From Polymorphobacter megasporae (GTDB taxonomy: Bacteria > Pseudomonadota > Alphaproteobacteria > Sphingomonadales > Sphingomonadaceae), in contig NZ_CP081848.1 in the NCBI RefSeq assembly GCF_018982885.2, positions 1,550,001 through 1,614,000 of the forward strand: 64,000 nucleotides of DNA. The letters run 5' to 3'. A program made the translations under genes and the position numbers. Each line of letters begins with the position of its first letter. Position 1 is the stretch's first letter. Shown piece by piece: positions 44,136 to 51,614 of the stretch. The notes beneath the pieces are model-generated. The model ran no database searches and was not told the origin of the DNA. It saw only the letters and a program-made list of their open reading frames with translations.

Positions 44136-45743
44136 TCAGGTCGGGTCGACCGTTCCCATCGCGATCATCCGCAGCGCGGTCAGGCTCGGCAGGAAGAAAT
44201 ATTCGCCGCCGCGGGTCTGGACGAACTCGGGTAGTCCCGCGGCGATGAATGGGGCGGTGCCGGCCCCGGCGGGGATGACGTGCTTGTCCGACAGCGTCCG
44301 GTTGCCGATCAGTGGGCAGGCGTCGTTGCCCGCGTCGAAGTCGAGACCGTAGTTCATCCACTGCTGCTGGATGAACTCGAACTGGCGGAACAGGCTCGAG
44401 CAGATCGCCATGAAGACGATCCCCTTCTCGCCGCCGGCGTCCTCGTACGGCAGGCCGCGCCGAAGGATGCGGCGGCGGTTGGTCAGCGTCGACGCCCCGA
44501 CCGTCGCACTGAGCTTGGGGTCGAGCATGTCGCGCGGATTTGCGCGGCGGATATGCGCCCCAATCGGGCATTTGGCCCCGTCGCGGTCCTCGCCGTAGCG
44601 GAAGCCGGTCATCAGCAGGTTGAACTTCGCCAGCCGTTGCGCCTCGGCCGAATCGCGCGGCTTGCGCAGGGCGATGGCGATGCACGCGGCATATTCGTCG
44701 TCGAGCCCGCGATACTCGGCCCAGGTCGGTGCGGCGATCAGCGGGATACCGTTGCGCCACCGCCCGACGATCTTGGCGCGGACCGTCTCGCCTGCTTCCT
44801 CAGCACTGGTTCCGGGATTGACCGCCTGCCACAGCGCCGCCTTGGCCGCCATGTCAGTGTCCCACGCGGCGATGTCCTGCTTTAGCTTGCGCCAGACCAT
44901 GAAGGTGCCGTTGCGCGCGAACATCGCCGGCTGGGTGGCGACCGGAAGTTGCTGTCCCTCGTCGGGCTGGCCGAGGATGAACTCGCCCGCTTCAAGCGCC
45001 GACCAGCTCGTCGCGGCGTCGTACGTCCCGGTCGCGAGTTTGCCGCCCCCGATTGCGGCAAGTTTCTCCGCCGCCGGGTCGTCGAACTGGCCACGGAAAA
45101 CCGGGTCGCTGATGCCGTCGGTGAAGCCGAAGTGCTCGCGGGCGGCGGCGCGGCGGGTGCCGTCGGGAGCCGTCTCCATGATCGCCGCCGAATCCTGCCA
45201 GCGGCCGGTGCCATCGGCGCCGTGGCCACCGAACAGGGTCACAGCGTCGGCCGCAAGCCCCTCGAGCCACGCGGTCCATTCATCGAGCACGGGGAGCGGG
45301 GCGCCGTCGGGAGTCGCGCCGACGTTGAGCGAGATCCAGATATGAACCGGGTGCTCGGGTTCGCGCCAGATCGGGTCCCAGTGGTCGGGCGCACTGCCGC
45401 CGGCGTCGCCGAGGATCGCCGCGCGGCAGCCCATGCCGTCGACGAACTCATCGGGCATCAGCCGCAAGGTCCGCGTCGGCAATTCGAGCGCGTGCAATCC
45501 CATGAAGCTGAAGCCGATGTTGAGCGTCACCGGCGGCTTGGCGACGATCCGCGTGCCGCTCGCGTCCTCGCTCGCATACCACGGCTCGGCCGTCGTCACG
45601 CGCGCGCGGACAGCATCGACGAAGGCCCGACCGGCGGAAGCATCGCTGACATGGAAGAACAGATGCCGGGTGAACGGGAAGCCGAAGCGACCGTACGGAC
45701 GGTAGATATTGCCTTGGATATCGGCGAGTTCGAGCGTCGTCAT
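44136..45743 (-). CDS. DyP-type heme peroxidase
   Basis: A 535-residue dye-decolourising peroxidase. The GXXDG signature is H-F-G-F-T-D-G-I-S-D (206-210, catalytic Asp209). The proximal heme ligand is the His in K-C-P-I-G-A-H-I-R-R-A-N-P-R-D (about His397). Two ferredoxin-like halves are evident. It has neither a Tat signal nor an encapsulin-targeting tail, and is longer than simple bacterial DyPs (about 300-450), so it belongs to the large class-C/D-like group. ATG 45743 overlaps the stop of the preceding gene (ATGA). It is the last of three genes. Confidence 0.9.
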   Translation of the reverse strand: MTTLELADIQGNIYRPYGRFGFPFTRHLFFHVSDASAGRAFVDAVRARVTTAEPWYASEDASGTRIVAKPPVTLNIGFSFMGLHALELPTRTLRLMPDEFVDGMGCRAAILGDAGGSAPDHWDPIWREPEHPVHIWISLNVGATPDGAPLPVLDEWTAWLEGLAADAVTLFGGHGADGTGRWQDSAAIMETAPDGTRRAAAREHFGFTDGISDPVFRGQFDDPAAEKLAAIGGGKLATGTYDAATSWSALEAGEFILGQPDEGQQLPVATQPAMFARNGTFMVWRKLKQDIAAWDTDMAAKAALWQAVNPGTSAEEAGETVRAKIVGRWRNGIPLIAAPTWAEYRGLDDEYAACIAIALRKPRDSAEAQRLAKFNLLMTGFRYGEDRDGAKCPIGAHIRRANPRDMLDPKLSATVGASTLTNRRRILRRGLPYEDAGGEKGIVFMAICSSLFRQFEFIQQQWMNYGLDFDAGNDACPLIGNRTLSDKHVIPAGAGTAPFIAAGLPEFVQTRGGEYFFLPSLTALRMIAMGTVDPT

Positions 45744-46690
45744 AAGGTCCACTCGACCTGTGGGGCGACGACTTCGCCAGGAAAGAGCGCCGGGCTTGCC
45801 GCTGCGGGGTCGGTTGCGGCGAGGAAGGTGCCGAAGTGTGCGTGGAGGGTCGCCTCGTCGAGCCCCTGCGCTTTGCTCGCGAAGCTGGTGAACGCCTGCT
45901 GGAGAAACAGCGCCTTGAGGACCGATGGCAGGTCGCTATCGGGTGCGGTCGGGAACGGCCGCGCACCCCAGCCGATGATGAAGCGCCACGCTCCGTACAG
46001 CAGCAGCGCGATCATCCCGAGCGCGAGTGCGATCCCGGGCCAGCCGCGTGTGACGGCAACATAGAGTGCTGCCGCGACGACGACCGCGGCGACGGCGGCC
46101 ACCGCGCCGAGCGGGGCTGCCGGGGCGACGAGGCCATCGGCCCAATAATCGTTGAACGGCATCGTCGTCTCGATCTGGCAGCGGACGACATAGGCGTTGA
46201 AGGCGGCGGCGTCGGTGACGGTCTCGAAGCCGAGGCAATGCCCGAAGGTCGCGTCGAGCTCGGGCCGCATCGTCGCCCACAGGGTATCGGTGTAACGCCG
46301 CAGCGCGGTCGGACCATCGAGCGATTGCGCATCGACGTCGGCGGCGAACAGCAGGAACGGCGTCGTCAGCACGTCGACCGGCTGCGCCACGAGCGGGTCG
46401 GTGCTGTGTAGCAGACCGACGAGCGAATCCCCCGACTCGCGGCCGTTATACGCGGGGCCGTCGATCATCACGAAGCGGGCGAGGTGGTTCAACGTGTTGC
46501 GCGCGAACGGCGACGGTGGCGCATCGGGCGGCGATGCTGCGGTCTGGCGTCCGGCGGGGAGCAGCGCCAGCGCCTGCCGCAGCAGATGGGGGTGCGACCG
46601 CGACGCGCCGGTCACCGGGTCGATCATGTTGCCCGTCCGCACCGGGGCGAGCAGGGTCAGGAAATAATGGCCGCCGTCGAGGTTAGGCAT
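45740..46690 (-). CDS. Membrane protein of the DyP operon
   Basis: A 316-residue protein with no named family that I recognise. Residues 69-76 read H-L-A-R-F-V-M-I, followed by P-F-L-L-F-A-A-D-V-D (111-120), F-G-H-C-L-G-F-E (149-156) and C-Q-I-E-T-T-M-P-F-N-D-Y (171-182). Two adjacent hydrophobic helices follow at about 194-214 and 220-240, and the C-terminal 75 residues are soluble. The same motif order, without the helices, occurs in the 229-residue gene upstream. It starts 8 bases before that gene's stop and is coupled to the DyP gene by an ATGA overlap. Confidence 0.75.
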   Translation of the reverse strand: MPNLDGGHYFLTLLAPVRTGNMIDPVTGASRSHPHLLRQALALLPAGRQTAASPPDAPPSPFARNTLNHLARFVMIDGPAYNGRESGDSLVGLLHSTDPLVAQPVDVLTTPFLLFAADVDAQSLDGPTALRRYTDTLWATMRPELDATFGHCLGFETVTDAAAFNAYVVRCQIETTMPFNDYWADGLVAPAAPLGAVAAVAAVVVAAALYVAVTRGWPGIALALGMIALLLYGAWRFIIGWGARPFPTAPDSDLPSVLKALFLQQAFTSFASKAQGLDEATLHAHFGTFLAATDPAAASPALFPGEVVAPQVEWTL

Positions 46691-47372
46691 GACCGCTGCC
46701 CTCCGCTCCGGCGGGTGCCGCGCCGGTCTTCGCCATCGTCGCGATGAAGCTGCGGCGCGCAGTATCGGCAGTGCGCGTCGCGACCGAGGCGATCGGGGCG
46801 AAGCCCGGCGTGGCGAGCGAGTTGATCACCCGCGCGAATGCGGCGCGATACGCGACGGCGAAGGCGGCGGGGTCGCTTTGCGCGTGGACCGCTGCGAGCG
46901 CGAGTATTTCGCGGCGGACCCGCAGCGCCGCCTTGATGTCGCGCTGTGCCGAGCCCGGCGTAGCGTTATAGTAATAGTTGGTCTGGATCTGGTTCGCGCC
47001 GATATAATCCTTGAAGACTGCGATCGGGATCGAATGCGGATACTTGGTGCTCGCGTACCAGAACAGGTCGAGCCCGCCGGGAATGCCATCGGCAAAGGCA
47101 TCGATATACTGGTCCCAGGTTCCGTTGAAGTTCGACAGGAACAGCATGTAATCGTTGGCCAGCGTCTGCTTGCCTTGGCCAAGATCCGGCCATTGGTCGC
47201 GGCGGATCATGACCCAGCGCGCGAAATGGATCAGCTTCAGGCCCAGCAGCCCGGCAAACTGCGACGGCATCGCCCGCCCGGCCATGAAGATCAGAACCTG
47301 CAGCCATGTCTTCGACGGCCGCATCGGGGTCAGCACGTTCATCGCATAGGCTTTGCCCGCGATATTCGACAT
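46683..47372 (-). CDS. Soluble accessory protein of the DyP operon
   Basis: A 229-residue protein, first gene of the operon. It carries H-F-A-R-W-V-M-I (49-56), then Y-M-L-F-L-S-N-F-N-G-T-W-D-Q-Y, G-L-D-L-F-W-Y-A-S-T-K-Y-P and N-Q-I-Q-T-N-Y-Y-Y-N-A-T-P. This resembles a family of uncharacterised proteins with a ferredoxin-like fold that I have seen next to DyP-type peroxidases, though I cannot name it. There is no signal peptide. The C-terminal part (about 160-229) is Ala/Arg-rich and helical. It overlaps the membrane-protein gene by 8 bases. Confidence 0.7.
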   Translation of the reverse strand: MSNIAGKAYAMNVLTPMRPSKTWLQVLIFMAGRAMPSQFAGLLGLKLIHFARWVMIRRDQWPDLGQGKQTLANDYMLFLSNFNGTWDQYIDAFADGIPGGLDLFWYASTKYPHSIPIAVFKDYIGANQIQTNYYYNATPGSAQRDIKAALRVRREILALAAVHAQSDPAAFAVAYRAAFARVINSLATPGFAPIASVATRTADTARRSFIATMAKTGAAPAGAEGSGHA

Positions 47373-47548
47373 TTCAGAGAGCCGTTGACGCGATGGTCTT
47401 CGACCCGACGCGACACGTCAGGTCAAAAAACGATCGGCGAAAATACGCGCGTTGCCCCAAACCCGCCATGCCCACGCCTGCCCCAAAGCCGTGCAATGCC
47501 ACAGGCTAGCATGCGGCGCGGGATTCCACCAAGCGCGTTTGCGCGACC

Positions 47549-48193
47549 TCAGATCGTGAGGAGCCGCTTGTAGCGCATGCCGATGCCGACAACGGTAAAC
47601 CCGGCCACGAGCAACGCCCACGTCTCGGGATCGGGAACCGAGCCCGCGCCGATGCCCGGCCCGGTAATCGGGGGCGATACGGGCGGCGGAAGCGTCGAAA
47701 CAGTGCCGGGGCCGCCGCCGGGGATGCCGCTGCCAGGGGTGCCACCGCCGGGAATGCCACCGCCGGGAATCCCGCTGCCGGGGGTGCCCCCGCCAGGAAT
47801 GCCACCGCCGCCTGTGCCGCCAGCGGGAATGAACCCGCCGCCGCCGCCGCCCGTGGAATAGCCAAAACCATTGCCGGGGCGCGACGCATTGCCAAACGGA
47901 CCAGATTCGAGGCCGGCCAGGCTGGTCAGGCCGATGCCACCGATAGCCGGTAGAACGCCATCGCCGCCGCCGCCGCCGGGGCCCGAGTCGGCAAGCGTCG
48001 GGGCGCATGGGACATTGGCATATTGCAACGCCGGCGCGACCGGCGCCGCGGCGGGAGCACCATCGAGCCGGTTCGCCGCGCGCTGAAGCAGATGCGCAAC
48101 CGCGTGACGTGCGGGCTTGTGGACCGCAACGATGACCGGCGGAGCGACAACCGCCGGGCAGACACACAGCGCAACAATCTTGGCTTTCAGCAT
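47549..48193 (-). CDS. PEP-CTERM sorted surface protein with pentapeptide repeats
   Basis: A 214-residue exported protein. The C-terminal sorting signal is complete: V-P-D-P-E-T-W-A-L-L-V-A-G-F (187-199), a short hydrophobic helix and a basic tail (R-Y-K-R). Exosortase would cut near P-D-P-E. The N-terminal M-L-K-A-K-I-V-A-L-C-V-C-P-A-V-V-A-P-P acts as signal peptide. Residues 128-162 are tandem G-G-G-I-P / G-G-G-T-P / G-S-G-I-P units arranged as two 15-residue blocks. The remainder is Gly-rich. The GTG at 48208 is an alternative start, but GAGG lies correctly before ATG 48193. It is monocistronic, upstream of the DyP operon on the same strand. Confidence 0.85.
   Translation of the reverse strand: MLKAKIVALCVCPAVVAPPVIVAVHKPARHAVAHLLQRAANRLDGAPAAAPVAPALQYANVPCAPTLADSGPGGGGGDGVLPAIGGIGLTSLAGLESGPFGNASRPGNGFGYSTGGGGGGFIPAGGTGGGGIPGGGTPGSGIPGGGIPGGGTPGSGIPGGGPGTVSTLPPPVSPPITGPGIGAGSVPDPETWALLVAGFTVVGIGMRYKRLLTI
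47708..47812 (-). repeat. Coding tandem repeat in the PEP-CTERM protein
   Basis: 15-base units encode the pentapeptides, and a 45-base superunit (three pentapeptides) occurs twice. Copy-number change would stay in frame and alter spacer length between the body and the cell-surface anchor. Confidence 0.75.
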
Positions 48194-48324
48194 CGCAACC
48201 TCACGCACTACATCCGTCTTTATGACAGTGGTATTAAAGGATCCACGTCTATTAACAAGATCGTAATACGTTGTGGCGAACTAATGGTTTCAGATTCCTA
48301 GGTTAATTCGGGACTTAACCAACT

Positions 48325-50112
48325 TCACGCAGCGCGAAGCACGTCAAGAAAAGCGTCGCCGTACGCTTCAAGCTTGCGAGTCCCGACTCCACTGATCCGT
48401 GCGAGTTCATCGCGCGACCGCGGGCGTTCGGCAGCCATCGCCCGCAGAGTCGCATCGTGGAAGACGACATAAGGCGGCACGCCGGTCGCTGCCGCCAGTT
48501 CGCGGCGGACCTGACGCAGTGCCTCGAAGAGCGGTGTATCGGCCGGAGTCGAGCCGCCGGACCGGTCGCGATCCCGGCGCGTGCGCGGCGCGGGCTGTTC
48601 GCGCAGCACCACGGGTTCCTCGCCCTTAAGGATTGGCCGCGCCCTCGGCCCCAGCATCAGCCCGCCGTGGTCGGGGTCGCGGATCAGTGCCTCGCTCGCT
48701 TCGAGCTGGCGGGCGAGCGCCTGCCAGCTGCTCGCGGCGGTGTCGCTGCCGATGCCGAACACCGACAGCGCGTCGTGCCCGAAGCGGCGAACCTTCTCGC
48801 CGCCGGTGCCGCGCAGCACGTCGACGAGATGCCCGACGCCGAAGCGCTGCCCGGTCCGGTACACCGCCGACAATAATTTGCGCGCCGCCTCGGTTGCGTC
48901 GGCCAGCATCGGCGGGTTGAGGCAGATGTCGCAATTCATGCACGGCGCCGGCGCGGGTTCACCGAAATATGTCAGCAGCGGGATGCGGCGGCACTGGGTC
49001 GTCTCGCAGAACCCGATCAGCGCGTTCAACCGCCCGTTCTCGGCAGCCTTGCGTTCAGGGGTGCTGTCGTTCGCGACGATAAACTGGCGCGCGCGCGCGA
49101 TATCCTCCGCGCCGTACAGCAGATGGGCGACGGCAGGGTCGCCATCGCGGCCGGCGCGTCCGGTCTCTTGGTAATAAGCCTCGATCGACTTCGGCAGGCC
49201 GAGGTGCGCGACGAAGCGGACGTCGGGCTTGTCGATGCCCATGCCGAACGCGACGGTCGCGACCATCACCGTGTCGTCTCCCGTGACGAAGACCTCCTGA
49301 TTGCGCGCGCGGACATGCGCGTCGAGCCCGGCGTGATAGGGCAAAGCGCGGACGCCACTCTTGGCGAGCGAGTCGGCGACGCGGTCGGTAATCGCCCGGG
49401 TCGGGGTGTAGACGATCCCCGACTTGCCGCGCTGGGTCGCGAGGAAGGTGTCGAGCTGGCGCATCGCGCTCGTCTTGGGCTCGACTTCGTAGCGGATGTT
49501 CGGCCGGTCGAACCCGGCGACGACCATGCGATCGGGCGCGATGCCAAGCTGGTCGAGGATATCGAGCCGGGTCGTCGCGTCGGCGGTGGCGGTCAAAGCG
49601 ACCCGCGGCACGCCCTCCAGAAGGTCGCAAAACCGGCGCAACTGCCGGTAATCGGGGCGGAAATCATGGCCCCACTGACTGACGCAATGCGCCTCGTCGA
49701 TTGCGACGAGGGCGATTTCGACCCGGCTGACGAGCGTCTGGAACCCCGGCTGGCTCGCGCGCTCAGGCGCGACGTAGAGCAGGTCGAGCTCGCCGTTATT
49801 CAGCGCGGCGATCGTCGCGTTCGAATCGTCTGACTGGCTGTTGAGCGCGGCGGCGCGAACGCCGTATGCTCGCAGCGCGCGAACTTGGTCGGCCATCAAG
49901 GCGATCAGCGGCGAAACGACGATCGCGCAGCCGGGGCGGACGAGCGCAGGCACCTGATAGCACAGCGACTTGCCTGCTCCGGTCGGCATGATCGCGAGGA
50001 CGTCGCGCCCGGCGCAGACATCCGCGACGATCCCGCCCTGATGACCGCGAAAGTCGTTGAAGCCGAAGACCTGGTGGAGGACTTCGCTAGGCGATCGGAT
50101 CGGCTTGGGCAT
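48325..50112 (-). CDS. recQ: ATP-dependent DNA helicase RecQ
   Basis: A 595-residue superfamily 2 helicase. Walker A is [14 protein letters not shown] and the DEAH box is [15 protein letters not shown]. Motif V/VI region reads [12 protein letters not shown] and [10 protein letters not shown]. The zinc domain has C-R-R-I then A-P-C-M-N-C-D-I-C. The HRDC domain fills the last 80 residues ([16 protein letters not shown]). It follows a GNAT gene and rpmB on the same strand with short gaps, so it may share their promoter. Confidence 0.94.
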   Translation of the reverse strand: MPKPIRSPSEVLHQVFGFNDFRGHQGGIVADVCAGRDVLAIMPTGAGKSLCYQVPALVRPGCAIVVSPLIALMADQVRALRAYGVRAAALNSQSDDSNATIAALNNGELDLLYVAPERASQPGFQTLVSRVEIALVAIDEAHCVSQWGHDFRPDYRQLRRFCDLLEGVPRVALTATADATTRLDILDQLGIAPDRMVVAGFDRPNIRYEVEPKTSAMRQLDTFLATQRGKSGIVYTPTRAITDRVADSLAKSGVRALPYHAGLDAHVRARNQEVFVTGDDTVMVATVAFGMGIDKPDVRFVAHLGLPKSIEAYYQETGRAGRDGDPAVAHLLYGAEDIARARQFIVANDSTPERKAAENGRLNALIGFCETTQCRRIPLLTYFGEPAPAPCMNCDICLNPPMLADATEAARKLLSAVYRTGQRFGVGHLVDVLRGTGGEKVRRFGHDALSVFGIGSDTAASSWQALARQLEASEALIRDPDHGGLMLGPRARPILKGEEPVVLREQPAPRTRRDRDRSGGSTPADTPLFEALRQVRRELAAATGVPPYVVFHDATLRAMAAERPRSRDELARISGVGTRKLEAYGDAFLDVLRAA

Positions 50113-50145
50113 CGCCGAGCAGATAGGCGTTCTACCGTTCGACCG

Positions 50146-50760
50146 CTACCGCGTCGGCACCGGCTCGCGCCACATCGACCAGAAACGTAAGCCCGGCGCG
50201 GCGTCGAACTCACCCTTCACGGCAAAACCGAGCGCAGCGTAGATCGCCAGATTGGCTGCGGTCGCAGTTTCAAGCGCGGTGGGTATTCCGGCGTGATCGC
50301 AGTCGCGGAGCTTCGACCGAATCGCCGCGCCACCAAAGCCGCGACCGTGCAGTGTGGGATCGCACCCGGCGAATGCGAGATACCAGTGGGGCGTCGCTGG
50401 ATGGTGGCTCTCGATCAGCGCCTGCAATCGCAAGGCGCGGGGGAGCGCGGTGCCGAAGGTCGTGACGAGTGGCACGAGAACGCCGAGCATCGCCAGGGGC
50501 GACGTGCGCCACGCACCGGGAGGACGCCAGATCGTCATCGCGGCACCGTCGCCAGCGATCAGCGTGTCAGCCGGACGGGCCTCGATGCGGACGGCAGTGC
50601 TGAAGAATTTCAGCAGCTTGGCCGGCCGGGTCAGGACATCCGGGAAAAGATACGCCAGCGCCGGATCGTCGATGAAAGCGCGGGCGAGCGTTGCTGCAAC
50701 GAGCCTGCTATCCGCCGATGTTGCCGGGCGGACGGGGATGGCGGCGCGCTGCACCGCCAT
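50146..50760 (-). CDS. GNAT family N-acetyltransferase
   Basis: A 204-residue protein. Visible elements are the N-terminal I-P-V-R-P-A-T-S-A-D-S-R, A-R-A-F-I-D-D-P-A-L-A-Y-L-F-P-D, W-Y-L-A-F-A-G-C-D-P-T-L-H-G-R-G-F-G-G-A-A-I-R and the C-terminal L-E-T-A-T-A-A-N-L-A-I-Y-A-A-L-G-F. This is the common 'D-P-x-x-x-Y-L-F' subgroup of GNATs with unknown substrate. ATG 50760 is chosen because it lies 4 bases after the rpmB stop, indicating co-transcription with ribosomal protein L28. Confidence 0.8.
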   Translation of the reverse strand: MAVQRAAIPVRPATSADSRLVAATLARAFIDDPALAYLFPDVLTRPAKLLKFFSTAVRIEARPADTLIAGDGAAMTIWRPPGAWRTSPLAMLGVLVPLVTTFGTALPRALRLQALIESHHPATPHWYLAFAGCDPTLHGRGFGGAAIRSKLRDCDHAGIPTALETATAANLAIYAALGFAVKGEFDAAPGLRFWSMWREPVPTR

Positions 50761-50764
50761 GGCG

Positions 50765-51082
50765 TCAGGCTGCGGCGGCCGGGGTCTCGGCGGCGGTCGT
50801 CGCGGCAATCTTCTTCTTGATCTCGCGCTTGAGCTTGACGCAGCGGTCGCTCAGCTTCTCGGCCTTGGTCTTGACCAGCCAGTTATCGAGGCCGCCGACA
50901 TGCTCGACCGAACGCAGGCCGTTCATCGACACGCGCAGACGAACCGACCGTCCGAGGACGTCGGACATCAGCGTCACGTTCTGAAGGTTGGGCAAAAACA
51001 ACCGCTTGGTCTTGTTGTTGGCGTGGGAGACATTGTTCCCGACCAGGCGACCCTTGGCGGTCAGTTCGCAAATGCGCGACAT
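50765..51082 (-). CDS. rpmB: 50S ribosomal protein L28
   Basis: A 105-residue protein of the large ribosomal subunit. [25 protein letters not shown] is canonical alphaproteobacterial L28, followed by [11 protein letters not shown] and [15 protein letters not shown]. The C-terminal Ala/Thr-rich extension (about 15 residues) is typical of the class. It is preceded by its own promoter and followed by the GNAT and recQ genes. Confidence 0.96.
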   Translation of the reverse strand: MSRICELTAKGRLVGNNVSHANNKTKRLFLPNLQNVTLMSDVLGRSVRLRVSMNGLRSVEHVGGLDNWLVKTKAEKLSDRCVKLKREIKKKIAATTAAETPAAAA

Positions 51083-51124
51083 CGTTTACGTCCTTGGCAA
51101 CCGGAGGGTCCGGCAAAGGCGAGG

Positions 51125-51153
51125 CGCTTACGCTAAGGGGCTGCTTTGGTCAA
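51125..51153 (-). promoter_or_regulatory. Probable promoter of the rpmB operon
   Basis: Minus-strand TTGACC (51153-51148) and TAAGCG (51130-51125) are separated by 17 bases, about 42 bases before the rpmB ATG. Position and spacing suit a housekeeping promoter for a ribosomal gene. Confidence 0.5.
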
Positions 51154-51250
51154 CCTTGGCGGGGTGCGCTTTCACGCTGTTCCAAGTGGCGGCGAGGCTC
51201 TAGACGTGCTGCGGCGCGCGCGACCAGCGTCGCATATTCCGGAGCTGGCC

Positions 51251-51532
51251 ATGCCGCATTTCGCGATCCATTGCATCGACAAGCCCGGCAGCACCGCTCT
51301 TCGCGCCTCGACCCGCGACGAACATCTTAATCATATCAACACGGTAGCCGACCAGATCGTCGCCGCCGGACCGTTGCTCGGGATCGACGGTGCGCCGATC
51401 GGGTCGCTCCTGATCATCGAATTCGCCGACCGCAAATCGGCGATCCAGTTTACTGCCGCCGATCCGTATGCGCTCGCCGGGCTGTTCGCGAGCGTCGCCG
51501 TGACCGCGTGGCGCAAGGTTTACCCTGCGTGA
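51251..51532 (+). CDS. YciI family protein
   Basis: A 93-residue ferredoxin-like protein: M-P-H-F-A-I-H-C-I-D-K, then R-D-E-H-L-N-H-I, A-A-G-P-L-L-G-x-D-G, G-S-L-L-I-I-E-F-A-D-R-K-S-A and A-D-P-Y-A-L-A-G-L-F. The conserved His and Asp of the YciI active-site pocket are in D-E-H and A-D-P-Y. Members are small dehydrochlorinase-like or unknown enzymes. In many alphaproteobacteria a YciI gene accompanies heme or sulfur genes; here it stands alone, divergent from rpmB. Confidence 0.85.
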   Translation: MPHFAIHCIDKPGSTALRASTRDEHLNHINTVADQIVAAGPLLGIDGAPIGSLLIIEFADRKSAIQFTAADPYALAGLFASVAVTAWRKVYPA

Positions 51533-51614
51533 GAACCTTGCGCACACCGCCCCGCACATAGCGCGCACATCGCCGATCCACTGACGCGCCCAGCAATCGC
51601 GCGACCGTCAAATG

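Noticed and set aside
44136-45743. DyP peroxidase as encapsulin cargo
   Set aside because: No encapsulin shell gene is adjacent and the protein ends in an ordinary tail lacking a targeting extension.
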